A stretch of 64,000 nucleotides of DNA from the NCBI GenBank assembly GCA_963969595.1, contig OZ018417.1, forward strand, positions 3,722,501 through 3,786,500, read 5' to 3'. Source of the DNA: Neckera pumila. Lineage: Eukaryota; Streptophyta; Bryopsida; Hypnales; Neckeraceae. Both the position numbers and the translations under genes were made by a program. How positions within the stretch are numbered: position 1 is the first letter of the stretch; each line of letters begins with the position of its first letter. Below are positions 11,754 through 24,514 of this stretch, piece after piece. The notes beneath the pieces are model-generated. The model made no database searches. It saw nothing but the letters and a program-made list of their open reading frames with translations, and was not told the origin of the DNA.

Positions 11754-12559
11754 TTTCAATAAAGAAATTCCTTCACGTTTCCATCAAAAAAATTTATTGA
11801 TGGTAGATGGTCTTTGGACTTTAAATTGAACCTTCTTACTAACTGGATATTTTTTTCTGGTAAAACATCCTGGTCATTTAATTCTTGTTGAATTTGGTAG
11901 GATTCTTAAATCTAAAATTAACATGTTTCCATTGATTCGGCAATTGGCGATGTCAATTTTCAAGATTTTCAACAATTATCATTAGAATTTTCTGAAATTA
12001 CTATATACTTAAAAATCAATTATTTTTTGCTGAAACTAAAAAGGGATGATAATGTATATTTAGTTTGTATTCCCCTCCCTTTTCTTGCACTATAGCTTTT
12101 TCATCGCAGGCGCCTTAATGCAATGACAATACTTGAAATCATAAACGGCACGAGTACGGAAACAAGAGGTGAAGCGGGTGGTGGGAAAGGTTTGTAGTAG
12201 CTCAAGTACCTACACGATCTTGAAGCTACACTCCAACGTCACAATTATTGTTATTGACCAAGGAGTGTAGAGGATTTTGGAGGGCACAATAAAGGAATAT
12301 TTTTTGCCATGTGGAGCCAAGAAGTGCTGAGACCGTGAAACTAACATAGGAGGTGCCGTTAGTATTGGGATTGTTTTTTGTTGCTTTTCTGTAACCTATG
12401 CAAAACTTGTCGTCGTTGTGCTTCTCTAAAAGGGGGATTGAGGATGCTCTAAAATTTCATTATGCAAAGATCCATTTGATAGGTAGTCAAATAAAACTTC
12501 AATTGAAACTGTACAATCTTCAAATTGAATGAATATACATAAGAAGAAACAAATGGGCT

Positions 12560-12710
12560 CGGCGATACCGGAGGAGGTCTAATATTCAACATGTAACTTC
12601 ACCCCCCTTGGAATTTTTGTTTGAAGAAAGATTTTGGAGAGGTGAAGTTACATGTTGAATATTAGACAACCTCCCTTCCCTTCCCCCCCCCCTCCCCCCC
12701 CCGGTATAAC
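12560..12710. repeat. Hairpin with 27-bp perfect arms plus C-rich tract
   Basis: The segment at 12577-12603 is the exact reverse complement of 12641-12667 (shared core ATTCAACATGTAACTTCACC). The outer parts also pair: ATACCGG near 12565 with CCGGTAT after a C-rich tract at about 12680-12703. The element therefore has longer inverted termini interrupted by expansion of a C homopolymer. Confidence 0.7.
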
Positions 12711-15700
12711 CTTCCCAATCACTCTGTAATAGTGTTGCCATTGCAACCTCAACGGCTTTGGAAAAATCTCCAGTGCTGTACATACAAGCGTTGTGGGCTT
12801 GTGGGAATTCTGTTTTATACTGTCGTCCCCCATTATCTTGGGATTTGAAAGCCACAACGTCTTTAGATCAGGGCCATAAAAAACAATTGATAGACAAAAA
12901 GTCAACCTATAATAAAATATTCAGTTTTATAATTTAAAATAAAAGGAGAAATTTGCCTTGTAAAACTGCATTTTATTAGTTAGGCTCAAATTCAAAAATG
13001 ATATTTTTTTATAGATAAAATTCAAACCAAAATCAAAGAGGCAAAAGTTGCCAAAGTACATTACCAGGGGATATTTGTAATTTGATTTTTTAAACTTCAA
13101 ATGTTGGGTGATTGCATAAAACACTTGTACTATTTTCTATCACGTATTACATGTTGATTAGTTGTTTGGCTATAACTTTTGCATTTTGACTCCAAATGAT
13201 TCGAATTCATAAACAAGGTATTTATGGCTATTATACACCTTGTTTAGATTTTTTAAAATATTTTAGCATTTAATAATAGCCCCCAATATGATATTACACT
13301 TGCCAATTTGGAGGGGGTTAGTACTATTTAGTATCCAAAAAAATGAATTTGGAGCTAAAATTTAGAGGAGATGATCTTCTAGTAGACTAATAGCTATTAT
13401 CCAAAGCAATTCTAAAAATACTTAATTTTATACAGTGTAGAAGTCTACAAAGTAAGCTTCATTTAGCTTGCATTTTAAAAGATATAAAACGTATTTCTGT
13501 TGGTTTTTTTAGTGAAAGACCATCTTCATAGAATTGTTAGAAATGACCAATTTTTATTTTATTTATTAAATTTATTTTGTTTTTAACTAATTTAAACATT
13601 GAAGTATCAATTTTCTAGAATTTTGGCACTTTTCTAGTTTTTCTACTCTAAAAATTTTCTTAGGCTTTTCTTTTGGTGGTTATCTTCATCTTAAAGGTGT
13701 ATACATTCGTCATATTTTTTAAATTATTTTTAAACTATGGCTTTTGGATGCATTGAACAAATTTGAAAATTAAAGCTTCGTTTATAAAATTGAGCCATAT
13801 AAAAGTGTAGTAGATCATTTATTCAATGTGGAAAAAACATTTGAGGCCATTTCACCTCATGAACAAGAGAATAGTAGGGTAATTGCATGAAATACCCGTC
13901 GATTTTGTTGCATTTTACAGGAGTACTCATGGTTTTATCTGGAGTACTTTAAAATTAGAAAAATAAATACGTTATAACTTGCAAGCCCATTGAAGCAATT
14001 TTTAAAAGAAATTAGATGAAAAATTACCTTTTTTTGTCCTATGTGACTCCTTGAAGGCATCAATCAATCATTTTTTGGTTGGTGTAGTATAGATTACTAC
14101 AAGGTTATTATCCTATTAGGAATCAGACATTCAGTATACAAAAACTTCAATATATACGCTAAAAACTTGCTAGAGCAATTTTAAACTCTTTAGGCCAGTA
14201 GCATTTCATTAATTGAAATGTATTTTCTTAAAACATTAAGCCCAAAAACCTATGAATGTCATTTTTGACCATATTGTTGAAACTTTAATGCTTAATAGGA
14301 TTTAATTTTAGCTCTCCAACAAACCAATTTGCAAAAGAAATAAATTTACAGTGCTTAAAAGATGTATATAGTTAATTTTTTGGCATCTTAAAGAATTGTT
14401 TTAAAACAATCAATTCAAAAAATCTCTTGAGATTTATGTCTAATAATATTTTTTTTTCATTCTATTTTAAATAGTGAGCTAAAAAGATGAGGGTTGATTT
14501 TTTAATAGGCAATCAAGTTGTCTCCTTGAATGAATTTTTCATGAACATCTTTTGTTATTCAATTTTTATAATTTAATAAAAATAGGTGTAAAAGATTTAA
14601 ATGGTTTTAATAAAAAAAAATATCCCCATGAGCCATATGCTAGAATTGGTGTATTTCAATTTCATATTCAATAATAACAGGAAATCAATTTTAACATTAT
14701 CAAATTATATAAAATCCTCATTTTTTTCTTTAACATTTTCAAAATTTTAAAGTTGGAACTTAACCTTGATCCCTAAATTACAACAATGTTCTAAGGTCCA
14801 AAACTGCTTTGAAATAATCATTCTTGAAGTAAAGCTAAAGTCTCACCTTTTTAATAATTTTGGTAAATTTAATTGTATGACCCATCAAGTAATTTTATCA
14901 AATATTTGTTATTCTTCTAAAATATTTAAGTAACAATCACTATGGATTGTAAGATATTAATACCTAGCTACCCGACTTAACATTGAATTTAATAATAACC
15001 TTGTAACTTTGCAATACTTATTAAATGGCATGAAACAACGTTTTGCACTTAAGGCATTACAATTAGGAGTTATCCAAAAAGATTTATATAAAAATATAAA
15101 ATACGAGTCACAAGATCTTGCCCAAATTTGCAAAAGAATCAAAATGGGCTTTTTAGTCCTTTCGAGGTTGAAGAGGGGTTGAAAAAGCTTGTTGTACTAC
15201 AAGTTGATAAAATAAATAGCTCTGAGAAGTAGACATATAAGTTAGGTAGCCATATTAGATCTTACACTTAAGATTTGTAAATGGCACTACAAATTTGCCC
15301 TATCCACTTTATTTTATATTGTTTTGTGATTGATCAACTAAATAACCATGGAAATGGAATTGCTTAGGAAGAAAAATGTCATTTCAATAGCAAATATTAT
15401 TATTGGTGAAAGAAGGTTGGATATGCCCTTTTCCAATATTATTCATACTAGTTCATGAACCCCTAAAGGACCAATGTTTTGTTGGAAGGACAAATTAAAA
15501 TTTAGGCAGCCTTTCATGATCTCCATTTTTGGCAATGGAACATGATTTTGAAAGCATTATATCTCTTTAAGAAAATAAATTCCATCCCAATCTTGATCAG
15601 TAGAAAAAGGGATGCTATTCTTCATTCACAATTTGCATGTCTAAGCTTTCAATTAAAAATGAAGCACAATAATCCAAATGATTGGTTTCTATAATTTATT

Positions 15701-16020
15701 AATTTTTTTCCTTGAGATTTATTTTCAATATAGAAACTTTTGAATCATTCTATTTGTAAAATGAAAGTTATAGAGCCTCATGTTTCAAGCAAATTGAACA
15801 ATGATTATCTTTCTATTATATAATTTATTTTGTACACACATATATATGTATATAAATTGAAAGGATTCAAAGTTTTATAATGTAGTATGGCAAGGTAGAC
15901 AATCAATTTTATTATTTTCACTTTAAATGCTAATCTTTTGCAATTTATTTGGTCAAATTTTCAAAGATTTCTTCTACACATTTTCATACTACTCTAGTGC
16001 AAGATCCTATGGTTCAATAG

Positions 16021-16103
16021 ACTATATATATATATATATATTTTTTTTTTTTATTATTTTTTATTTTTTATTTTTTATTTTTTATTTTTTTTTTATTTTA
16101 TTT
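16021..16103. repeat. Simple (TA)n and T-rich tract
   Basis: An alternating TA run is followed by a long T-rich run with a TTTTTA period. Low-complexity DNA; the open frame across it is not a gene. Confidence 0.9.
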
Positions 16104-16529
16104 TGTAGTCTTTGTATAAGAAATGGCAACTTTGGAGGGGCTTTTGATAGAATATAATTACTTCAGAGGGATTTTTTATACCTGTCTTTTGAACGCATAA
16201 TCACTTGAGGTTTGATTCACTTTAATGATTCTTGATTTTTAATTTAATTTTCCACCAGACCCATTCTTATATTTTTTAGACTCACTCACGTGAACAAACA
16301 ATATGTATTTTTTATATATTCTTGTCAATATCCATATTCCGTATCTGTCTTATTTATATACATGCATATTGTATCCCGTATCCGTATTCGTATCTTGCAT
16401 AATTTATATTTGTATTTGTACCTGTATCTATATTTTTTATTTTTCATGATCAATGGTATTAGAGGAAGAGAATAGAATTTTTATTTTTACAAAAAAAGGA
16501 GGGGAGAAATTGCAACCTAGAGGAGATAC

Positions 16530-16794
16530 ATCTTTTCACTAGATTAGTGCACCCTATGTTGTTGCCACAATAGAAAAAAAATAGAAAAGAATAGTAATTT
16601 TCAAATTTTTTAATTAAAAATAACTTCAAAATTCAACAATTTTCTCACCACAAGTTGGAACGCCAAGGAAAAAAGTCTGTGCATCCCTCCTTGCCAAAGG
16701 CTTTCTGACGATACCAGGCACGTGACCAAGGGACACATGGTCCAGGAGAAATCATCGTAACAATCAAAGAAAACAAACAATCAAACAACTTGTC
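16530..16794. mobile_element. Retroposon-like repeat, first copy
   Basis: This segment is homologous to about 51985-52320. Both begin near ACTAG.TTAGTG.NCCC-like sequence with GTTGCCA, share GAGGGCTTTC or AAGGCTTTC followed by TGACGATACCAGGCACG or its variant, and end in GTAACAA followed by a CAAA-rich tail. In both places a TTAA element follows the tail. An A-rich or CAAA-rich 3' tail suggests a retroposon, but I see no internal promoter. Confidence 0.45.
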
Positions 16795-17710
16795 TTAACC
16801 CCTAAAGGACTAGTTGTCCCCTTGGGGGACAATTTGGGTCTGGGCAAGTTCCTACTGTCTCAATTTCAGTAATATTTTTTTGGAATTTTTTGAGGTTGTA
16901 TAGTTTTACAAGAGCTTTGTGAATATATAATTTTTATTTTAATTGATGCCTAGGAGAAAAGGTAACAGCACAATAACTAAAAATGGAATTTGGCGGGCAA
17001 TATCAAAAAAATCAAAAAAATTCAAAAAAAATCAAAGACTATATTTTTGTCTACATGTGAAGCTTTGTTTCATTCAATTTGGACGAAAAATGAGAAAGTT
17101 ATGGACAATCTTAGTTTTTTAGGCAATCTAAGCATCTTTTTAAAAAATAACTTACAGAACTCATTTTTTAATGCAATTTTTAGAATTTTTCAAAAGAAAT
17201 TGTTATACATGGTTACATTTTCTTGTTAGAATAATCTCGCATTTGGGATTATTGTGATTCAATTCCATCTAAAAGCTATGAACAATTTAGTTTTTTCTTC
17301 AATCTTGAACCCACCTCTACTTAATAATTTTTTAATGAGTGAAAATTAAGGGGTTTTTTTCCTAAATTTTTTTGTTAGATTCTCAACTCAAGTATTTAAT
17401 ATAAATAAGTAGAAAATCAAAATCAGTTGTGCAAGAAATTTGAATCTAAAAAGATTCAAAGCCAAAAAATCTAGTCAAGCAAGGTGGATAAAAACTTGTT
17501 TTCTCACTTTAAATGCATATATCTAGTTGCAATCTGCGTGGTCAAAGTTTCTGAAATTTCTCCTACATATTCATATACTAATCAAGTATAAGATCTTACG
17601 GTTGGATGTGCAAAAAAAAATAGTTCTTAAAACTCTTTTCTCTTTGCAATAGAAATGACAGTTTTGACTGGTTTTTGATAGGAAAATCACCTTGGTCCTT
17701 TAGGGGTTAA
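16795..17710. mobile_element. TTAA-bounded non-autonomous element, copy B
   Basis: The ends are TTAACCCCTAAAGGAC on the left and GTCCTTTAGGGGTTAA on the right, perfect 16-base inverted termini. Just inside the left end lies a small palindrome (GTCCCCTTGGGGGAC). The 916-bp body is AT-rich and has no transposase. It is the cleanest copy of one subfamily (with 19809, 50960 and 52893). Confidence 0.85.
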
Positions 17711-19808
17711 GGTATAGATAGTTATGGGCACTATCCAAAATAGGATCGTTTTCAAAACTATTTTTGACATTTTTCTCCAACAATTTTTCAATAATTTTTT
17801 CAATACTTTAGTGTCACTAGTGATATTGTCCAAAAACATGTCAAAAATAACGTCAAATTAAACCACCACTTTTCAATAGCTTCTCTGACATATCATGTTT
17901 AAAAAGAAATTCAATTTTTTTTTGACATATTTTTCAATAAAAAAATTGTCAAAAAATGGCAAATTTTTGCAATATTTATTTGACACTTTTGTGCCACAAA
18001 ATTAGTAATAAAACTATGAAAAACAAAATCCATTTTTGGTAGTAAAAGTTTAATCCTTAAAGACTCAATCAACCATTTTATGGTTGTTGCTTGACTTCAA
18101 TTGTTCTTTTAGGGGGAGGGGGGGGGGGGGGGGGGGGGGCGGAATTAAATTTTTTAGTTAAAACTATACAGTATTGCCTTTCTATTTTTATATTAAAAAT
18201 TTCAATCACTATTTTCAATCAAAAAATCATAAGGAACATAGGATAAAGTGGTTAGTATTTGCCTGGTGTTTAAAATTTGCTATTATTATTTACATAGTAC
18301 ACAATGGTTAGTATTTGCCAAATGTAGATGTTATCATCATTAAATCTTATGCTTCTTTTAACAAATCAATTGAAATTGGAAGTTTGACCAATCACAAGAA
18401 GTATCAAATGCTATAGATAGAAATTATATTTTTGGTAAATTTTTGAAGCAAAGCTATGAATATTTTGAATATTTTGAATATTCAAATACTACCTATTCTT
18501 CATCATTTATATGATCTCTTTTTTTGCAAACTATAAAAAAGTTATGAAATTTATATTTTATAATACATTTGTCCATTTGTTTATAATCCTTGGGGTTTTA
18601 AAGTTAAAGGTATTAATGGTGAAATAGAAGGAGAAGGTACAAATGAGTGTTAATCAATATTTGTTTTTAATATCTATATTTTGTTGTATAATTCCAATGA
18701 TTGATATAATTGAAGATTTGAGATTTTAAAAGTGCAATTATTCTATGAACGTAAAAATATTCTATACATTTTCAAATGCACATATTAACTCTTCAAAAAT
18801 TTAATAAGTTTGAGGGTTGTTTTGAAAGAATCAAACTTAAATTTCACATAGGACTTGATTTTAAATGTCTTTAACTCCAAAAGGATCAAAGAGCCTACTT
18901 TGGATTTTTTTTAAACTTAAGTAGGTTCTGTTGACTTCTTAATTTTGAGGTTTTGTATGAAACTTTTTAGGACAAATGCTATTCATTATAACCAGCATGT
19001 GAAGCTTTGTCATTCCAGGTCATTCAAATAAATATTGCAAAAGTTCAAATGATTATTTTGATTTCAATGTTGAATTAGGTAGCAAAAAATATTTTCTAAA
19101 AAAGTATTAAATCTTTTTCTCCGGATTGTTTAGATTGATATCTATTCAAAAATAAATGATTCAATTCCAAATAATGAGGTAAAAGTTGTAAGGAGTTTTA
19201 TTTTGCTGCAAACAAAGGTAGAAAAAAAGGTATAAAGTTGTCTTTTGCTTTTAATTTTGAAAATTATTAAAGAAAAAACAAAAAAAGAGGATAAGTTCTA
19301 TTATTTATAAGTACAATGTCACCATTGGGATTAGCAATTTTTAATATCTTGTAAAAGCTATTAGCAAATTAGTTTTTTCTTTTATTAAGTACCACCTTCC
19401 ACTTTACAATTTTCTTAAAGATGAATGTGAATGTTTTTGGTTAAATTTTTAATATATACTTTCAACCCATTTTTCAAAATATGGACTAAATGCACAAATT
19501 ATAGGACATATGAGTTTTTTTCTTAATATGTTGATAGACAAAACTTCACCTAGATTGGAAAGGGCTAGAAAAGCCTATATTTTGAAATTTTGGCACATTG
19601 AACTTGCAAGTCGTGGGGATATTTATTGTAGAATTTTGGGACAATATACTTGATCAAATCAACTAAAGGTTCCTATAGTTGGATTTGTCAAAAGTTAAGA
19701 TTGATAAAGATTTTGACATTACTTTGTAGAAAAATATACTGGAGCAATTTGAGGCATCTAAACATACTGGTCCTTTGAGGGTTAAGCTTGACTAAACAAA
19801 TATTAGTT
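17711..19808. other. AT-rich gene-free stretch with a G homopolymer
   Basis: No coding sequence is supported. A run of about 20 uninterrupted G lies at about 18120-18139, inside a longer G-rich tract starting near 18112. The remainder is AT-rich DNA without a recognisable element. Around 19770 a decayed TTAA-type terminus (TCCTTTGAGGGTTAA) occurs alone. Confidence 0.5.
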
Positions 19809-20384
19809 TTAACTCCTAAAGTCCTAAGGCCTCTTTTCCATCAAAAACCACTCAAAATTGTCATTTCTATTGTAAGGAGCAAAACACTTTTCAAAATGTT
19901 TTTTCTTGCATATCCAACTGTAAGATCTTGTATTAGACTAGTGTAAAAATGTGTATAAGAAATTTCAAAAACTTTGACGATATCAATTACAAGAAGTTTG
20001 CATTTAAAGTAAAAAATATAAGTTTTTTTGCACCTAGTTTGACTACATTTTCTAACTTTGAACCTTATTAACTTAAAATTCTTGCTCCACTAATTTTAAA
20101 TTTCTAATTTTTTATATTGAAAAACTAATTTGAGAATCTTAGAATTTTAAAAAAAATGCACTAAATTTTCACTCATTAAAAATTTGTTAAATAGAAATAG
20201 GTTCAAGATTGAAGTGCATTACAAAAAATATGGGGCCTCAATAAGGCCGCTAAGCCTGCCCCCCCTCCCTCCCATGATGACATTATGGAAAATGAAATTG
20301 AAAATTGAAAATGTGACATGGTCGCATTTCAACCATGTCAGCATTATCAATGCCACGTCTGCGCCACATCATTTTGAAAATATT

Positions 20385-20437
<53 letters not shown>

Positions 20438-21055
20438 TAATTTTTTTTTTCGAATTTTTTCGAATTTTTTTTTTTTCCCCGTAATTGCATCCTGCGAGTG
20501 CAAAAAATCATGCACTTGCAGTCTTGTTGAGGCTTGAAATTTTTTGTAATGAAAACAAAATTGTTCATAATTCAAAGATGGAATTGAAACACAATAATCT
20601 CAACGACAAAAAATTTCTAGCAAGAGATTTTAATCTTGTAAATTTTTTTTGGAAATTATGAAACTAAGCTTAAAAATGAATTAATAAATTATATATTCAA
20701 GAACGTGCTTTGATTGCCTAAAAAACAAGATTGTTCATAACCTCACATAACAAATTCAAATGGAATGAATCAAAGCTTTCTACATACATAAAAACATATG
20801 TATAAAAAACAAACTTTTAGATTTTTATAATCTAAGGTTTGTGGATTTTTTCTTTGCTTTTGGAATTATAATTTGGGCTTTTTGTGCCATAACTTTGATC
20901 TTAGGCAATGATTGAAATAAAATTATATTTCCAAAAATTAATGTATTTTCTATCAATACTAAAAATTTCAAAAAACTACAACAAATATTGAAACTATAGG
21001 AACTTGTCCAAAATCCATTTTGTCCCCCAAGGGGACAATGAGACTTGAGGGTTAA
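19809..21055. mobile_element. TTAA-bounded non-autonomous element, copy C, with a nested insertion
   Basis: The left end TTAACTCCTAAAGTCCTAAG and right end CTTGAGGGTTAA bound an element inverted relative to copy B: the right end shows the CCCCCAAGGGGAC palindrome that copy B has on its left. It is about 330 bp longer than copy B because of an inverted-repeat element at 20217-20551. No transposase. Confidence 0.75.
20217..20551. mobile_element. Nested inverted-repeat element with internal (TA)n/poly-T
   Basis: Termini CATTACAAAAAATATGGGG and (reverse complement of the right end) CATTACAAAAAATTTCAAG match over about 14 bases and continue into GGCCTCAA and AGCCTCAA. Copy B lacks this segment at the equivalent place, which supports insertion. 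The interior has GC-richer ends, a (TA)n run and T-runs. Related-looking elements occur at 35803-36058 and near 62541, sharing GCAGTCT/AGACTGC near a terminus, adjacent T-runs and GACGTGG. Confidence 0.6.
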
Positions 21056-21266
21056 ATAAATTATATTGGAGCCTTAGAATTCACACTATATTTTTTTGGT
21101 AGTTCATAAAATAATTTTACAAATCATTTGGTTTAGGGTTCAGGATTTCATACGTATTGCTTATTAATTACTTAGTTAGTAATTCCTCTTGCATATACAA
21201 GCATCTATTAAATTTATTTAGATCATACTTGGTGATTTAGAAAATTTGATAAACAAATTAATTAAT

Positions 21267-22221
21267 TTAACCCCTAAAGGTTTTTGACTATATTTTCACC
21301 AAAATTGCTCCAAAATTGCTCCAAAATTGCTCCAAAATTGCCATTTCTAATACAAGTACCAAATTTTAGGAAAAGAACATTTTTGAACACATGTAACTGT
21401 AGGATCTTGTAGTAAACTAGTTTAAAAAGATGTGGAAAAATTTCAGAATTTTCCACCATGTAGATTGCAAGATAATAGCGTTTGAATTGACAAGAATCTT
21501 TTTTTAATCATTGCAAAAATCTAGGCAGTGTCCTTCACAAGGTCACATTTGTATGAAAATATGTCCAAAATGGTGGTTACTCTTTGGATTCATTCCTCAA
21601 GGCAAGTTGGCTACATGCTTGAAAGTTTTCAGATCATTTAGAATTGTACAACATATAGGAAAAAAATAGTAAGTAGAAAGAGAATGACTCAAAATACTAA
21701 ATTGTCAAGAATTTAATTATGGAATTGAAAAAGGCCAATCCTAGCAATTCTAATGTTGTAATAAAGGGTATACACCCAATGTTTTTTGTTTTATTCAAAA
21801 ATATTGAAAATTGAGTTAGAGAAAGGACTTCAAAGTTTATTTTAGAGTAGAGATTCCATAACTACCTTCCAACTAAGAATCCTCATAACTTTTGATTTGT
21901 GAATCCAAATGGAATGATTCAAAGCTTTCCAAGTATATATAAATATATATAACCAATTTCAAATTTTAATTTTTCAAAAAGTGTTTCTTAAAGAATTTTT
22001 TGAGCTGCCCAAGTTGCCCGCTGAACGTAGAAAATTACATATTATGCAATAACTTTTTACCTATAAAGTCAAAAGTCATGAAAATTGTTGGACCTTGAAG
22101 CTACTCCTTGGGCACATCTTGTGTGAAGATTTCAAAGAAAAAAATTAAAATTTTCATTTGTAGTGAGCTGCCCAAAATTGCTATGTTGCCAAAAAATGGT
22201 GTTTGGTCCTTTAGGGGTTAA
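21267..22221. mobile_element. TTAA-bounded non-autonomous element, copy D
   Basis: It begins TTAACCCCTAAAGG and ends CCTTTAGGGGTTAA. It belongs to the same subfamily as copies A and E. Near the left end GCTCCAAAATT is repeated three times in tandem, a local slippage private to this copy. No transposase. Confidence 0.85.
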
Positions 22222-24027
22222 AGTCTCCATAATTGACAATCGTATATTGAATGCCCATATTTCAATTTAAAGCCATGGATTTGAAATAATAACTATATAC
22301 ATCATGATTGTACAATCATGTAAATATCCATCATATGCAATCATTGGGCCTACAACATACAAAAAATCAAGGAAAGATTATATGACGTATAATTACCTAA
22401 TTATTGATATAAGTACATGCTCACACACTTACCACCAATCAAAATGCATTGAACTAAAAAATAAACTAGTATTAATTACAAATATGGTGCAATTTGTTTT
22501 GCAATCCTTTCACAATTGTAGTACTCTAATTAGAACTTTCAAAATGAATTACACTATTTTCTTGCAAGAATGAGGGGGATATTCACAAACTAGCTTATGG
22601 AATTTTATGAGAACCAAAGTTTAAGATTATTGATTTAAAGTATATAAAGTCTCTAATTCATTTGGTTCAATTTATTTTACATCAAAGTGAAATTAAACAT
22701 TTGAATATAGTTGTTTTATTAGAAATTCCAGAAAAGATATTTCTCAATGAGGTAGGATTTTACGCATGCAAGTGTTTGGGCATTCTTTGCTTTATTGCAA
22801 ATGAAAGTAGTATAATTAATAAATTTTAATTACCATCTTTTTCTTTTTTTTATTCAAAAGTATAAAAAATGGAAATGTGATAAAAAAAAATGGACCATTA
22901 GCATTGCCATCCTTGTAATAGGTGACTAATAAAGTATTTCCTCCGGGGGAGATCACTATCCATTTTTGAAAAACTATGTAACTTAAAAGATAGGGTCTAT
23001 TTTATATTTGAAGTAGGAAAATAAAAATTAGGTTGTGAAAAACAATCATATAGTAGGAATTTTTATTAATAAGTTACCCTTGATAGATAGGGGCTGTGCA
23101 AATTTTTCATATTACAAAGAGTACAGATGTGGATAAATAATTTCTTATGGGTGATAAAATGGACATAGTTTAGAAAATCAACAATGAAGGGTGGGTTGAT
23201 TGAAATTGTGTGACGGTATTGGTAGTGAATATATCAAAAAAACTAAATGTAAATGTAACCAATTTGAATCTTCAGATCTTCTGTAAGAAACACTTTATTA
23301 TAGATGTTAGTGTCATTTGTAATATAGTTAATTCAATGAGGATATATAAGATAATTAATTAAGCTAAAACTTTGATTACTTGTGAATATCTGCAAAAATA
23401 TAGTTAAATTAGGATTTTTGATGTTTTATTTGGTTAGAACCATGAATGTTTCAATCTTTGTTGCAATTGTCTTTTGCCTTAGAGCTATTATTTTTGAACC
23501 CTATATAAATCTTGGGAATCTATCATAATGACCAACTCACAATCAGGCCATATTGTATGTGAATTTGATTTCTTGAGCTCAAAAAGTAATATCACCTTTC
23601 TTTTCATGAATCAAACTGCAGTGAATTTTAGATACTTTGTGGAAAATATTTGATATTGCAAGTTCATTAGTAGGTTGTGAGTTGAAAGTTTGAGTATATA
23701 TCAAATTATTCAAAAGAATTCTAGACTCAGCCTTCAAAAATCTTTTCATAGCAAGCCTTTAATAATTTTACATATGCTTAAATTCTAAACTCCTACATTA
23801 TTCAAAAGCTTGCCTAAAAATGCTTTGAAGTAGCTTGCTTGAAAAAGCCAATTGGATTTTGTTTTAACAGTGTTTGACCTTTTTTTAATGAAGAATGAAA
23901 AAATTTGCATTTCATTATTTTTGTAATTGGATGAGTATATGGTTATCAGGTGACATAGCATTTAGTGTTAAAGCATGTCACAGTGTGTTATTTATTGAAC
24001 CAGGATGGTTCTTTAGTTCATGTTGAG
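22222..24027. other. AT-rich gene-free stretch
   Basis: No gene is supported. The sequence AAGAAACACTTTATTATAG at about 23285 recurs in the loop side of the foldback at about 24297, so part of this stretch shares ancestry with that element. Confidence 0.45.
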
Positions 24028-24514
24028 TACAAGATACTCCACCAAGTTGGAAGAAGTATTCTTGGGTATCTTCTCATCTTCTTTTACGAGGATTCTTCAC
24101 CTAGATGGTAGAATATGGGCTATATGCCATGATTTCCCCTATTAGAATGGCTTACACATCTTCTTCTAACCTAACAATGAACTCATATACATTGTATTAT
24201 TGTCTAATTCTTATCAACACAAAATTTGTATCTATAATAACTTATTTCTTGTCCAATTTAACTATATTGTAGATGACACCAAGTTGAATCTTCTACAAGA
24301 AACACTTTATTATAGATGCAAATTTTATGTTGATAAGAAATAGACATTAATGCAATCTACATATGTTCATTGTTAGGTAATGAAAAGATGTGAAAGCCAT
24401 TAAATAATGGGAATTCACGGCATATAGATTCTTCCAACTAGGTGGAGAAATCTATGTTGAAGAAGGTGAGACAATAACCAAAAATATTTTTCCAACTTGG
24501 TGGAGAATCTTGTA
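24028..24514. repeat. Long foldback, ~215-bp arms
   Basis: The left arm opens TACAAGATACTCCACCAAG and the right arm closes CTTGGTGGAGAATCTTGTA. Matching pairs continue inward, for example CTAACAATGAAC with GTTCATTGTTAG and TTCTTATCAACA with TGTTGATAAGAA, to a loop of about 60 bases centred near 24270. A transcript would fold into a long imperfect double strand. It lies about 1.6 kb upstream of the CCCH gene's start codon. Confidence 0.8.

Larger units (their letters stand above)
9243..16794. other. AT-rich gene-free stretch
   Basis: No gene is supported over 7.5 kb; open frames are short, AT-driven and featureless. The stretch contains an imperfect foldback at about 11170-11370, a 176-bp tandem duplication (11402-11753), a hairpin with a poly-C tract (12560-12710), a simple TA/T tract (16021-16103) and a retroposon-like segment (16530-16794). 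The part at 12100-12480 is less AT-rich and may be a remnant of something older that I cannot identify. Confidence 0.5.

Noticed and set aside
18112..18140. G-quadruplex regulatory element
   Set aside because: It is a plain G homopolymer in gene-free AT-rich DNA, with length possibly affected by sequencing, and no gene nearby to regulate.
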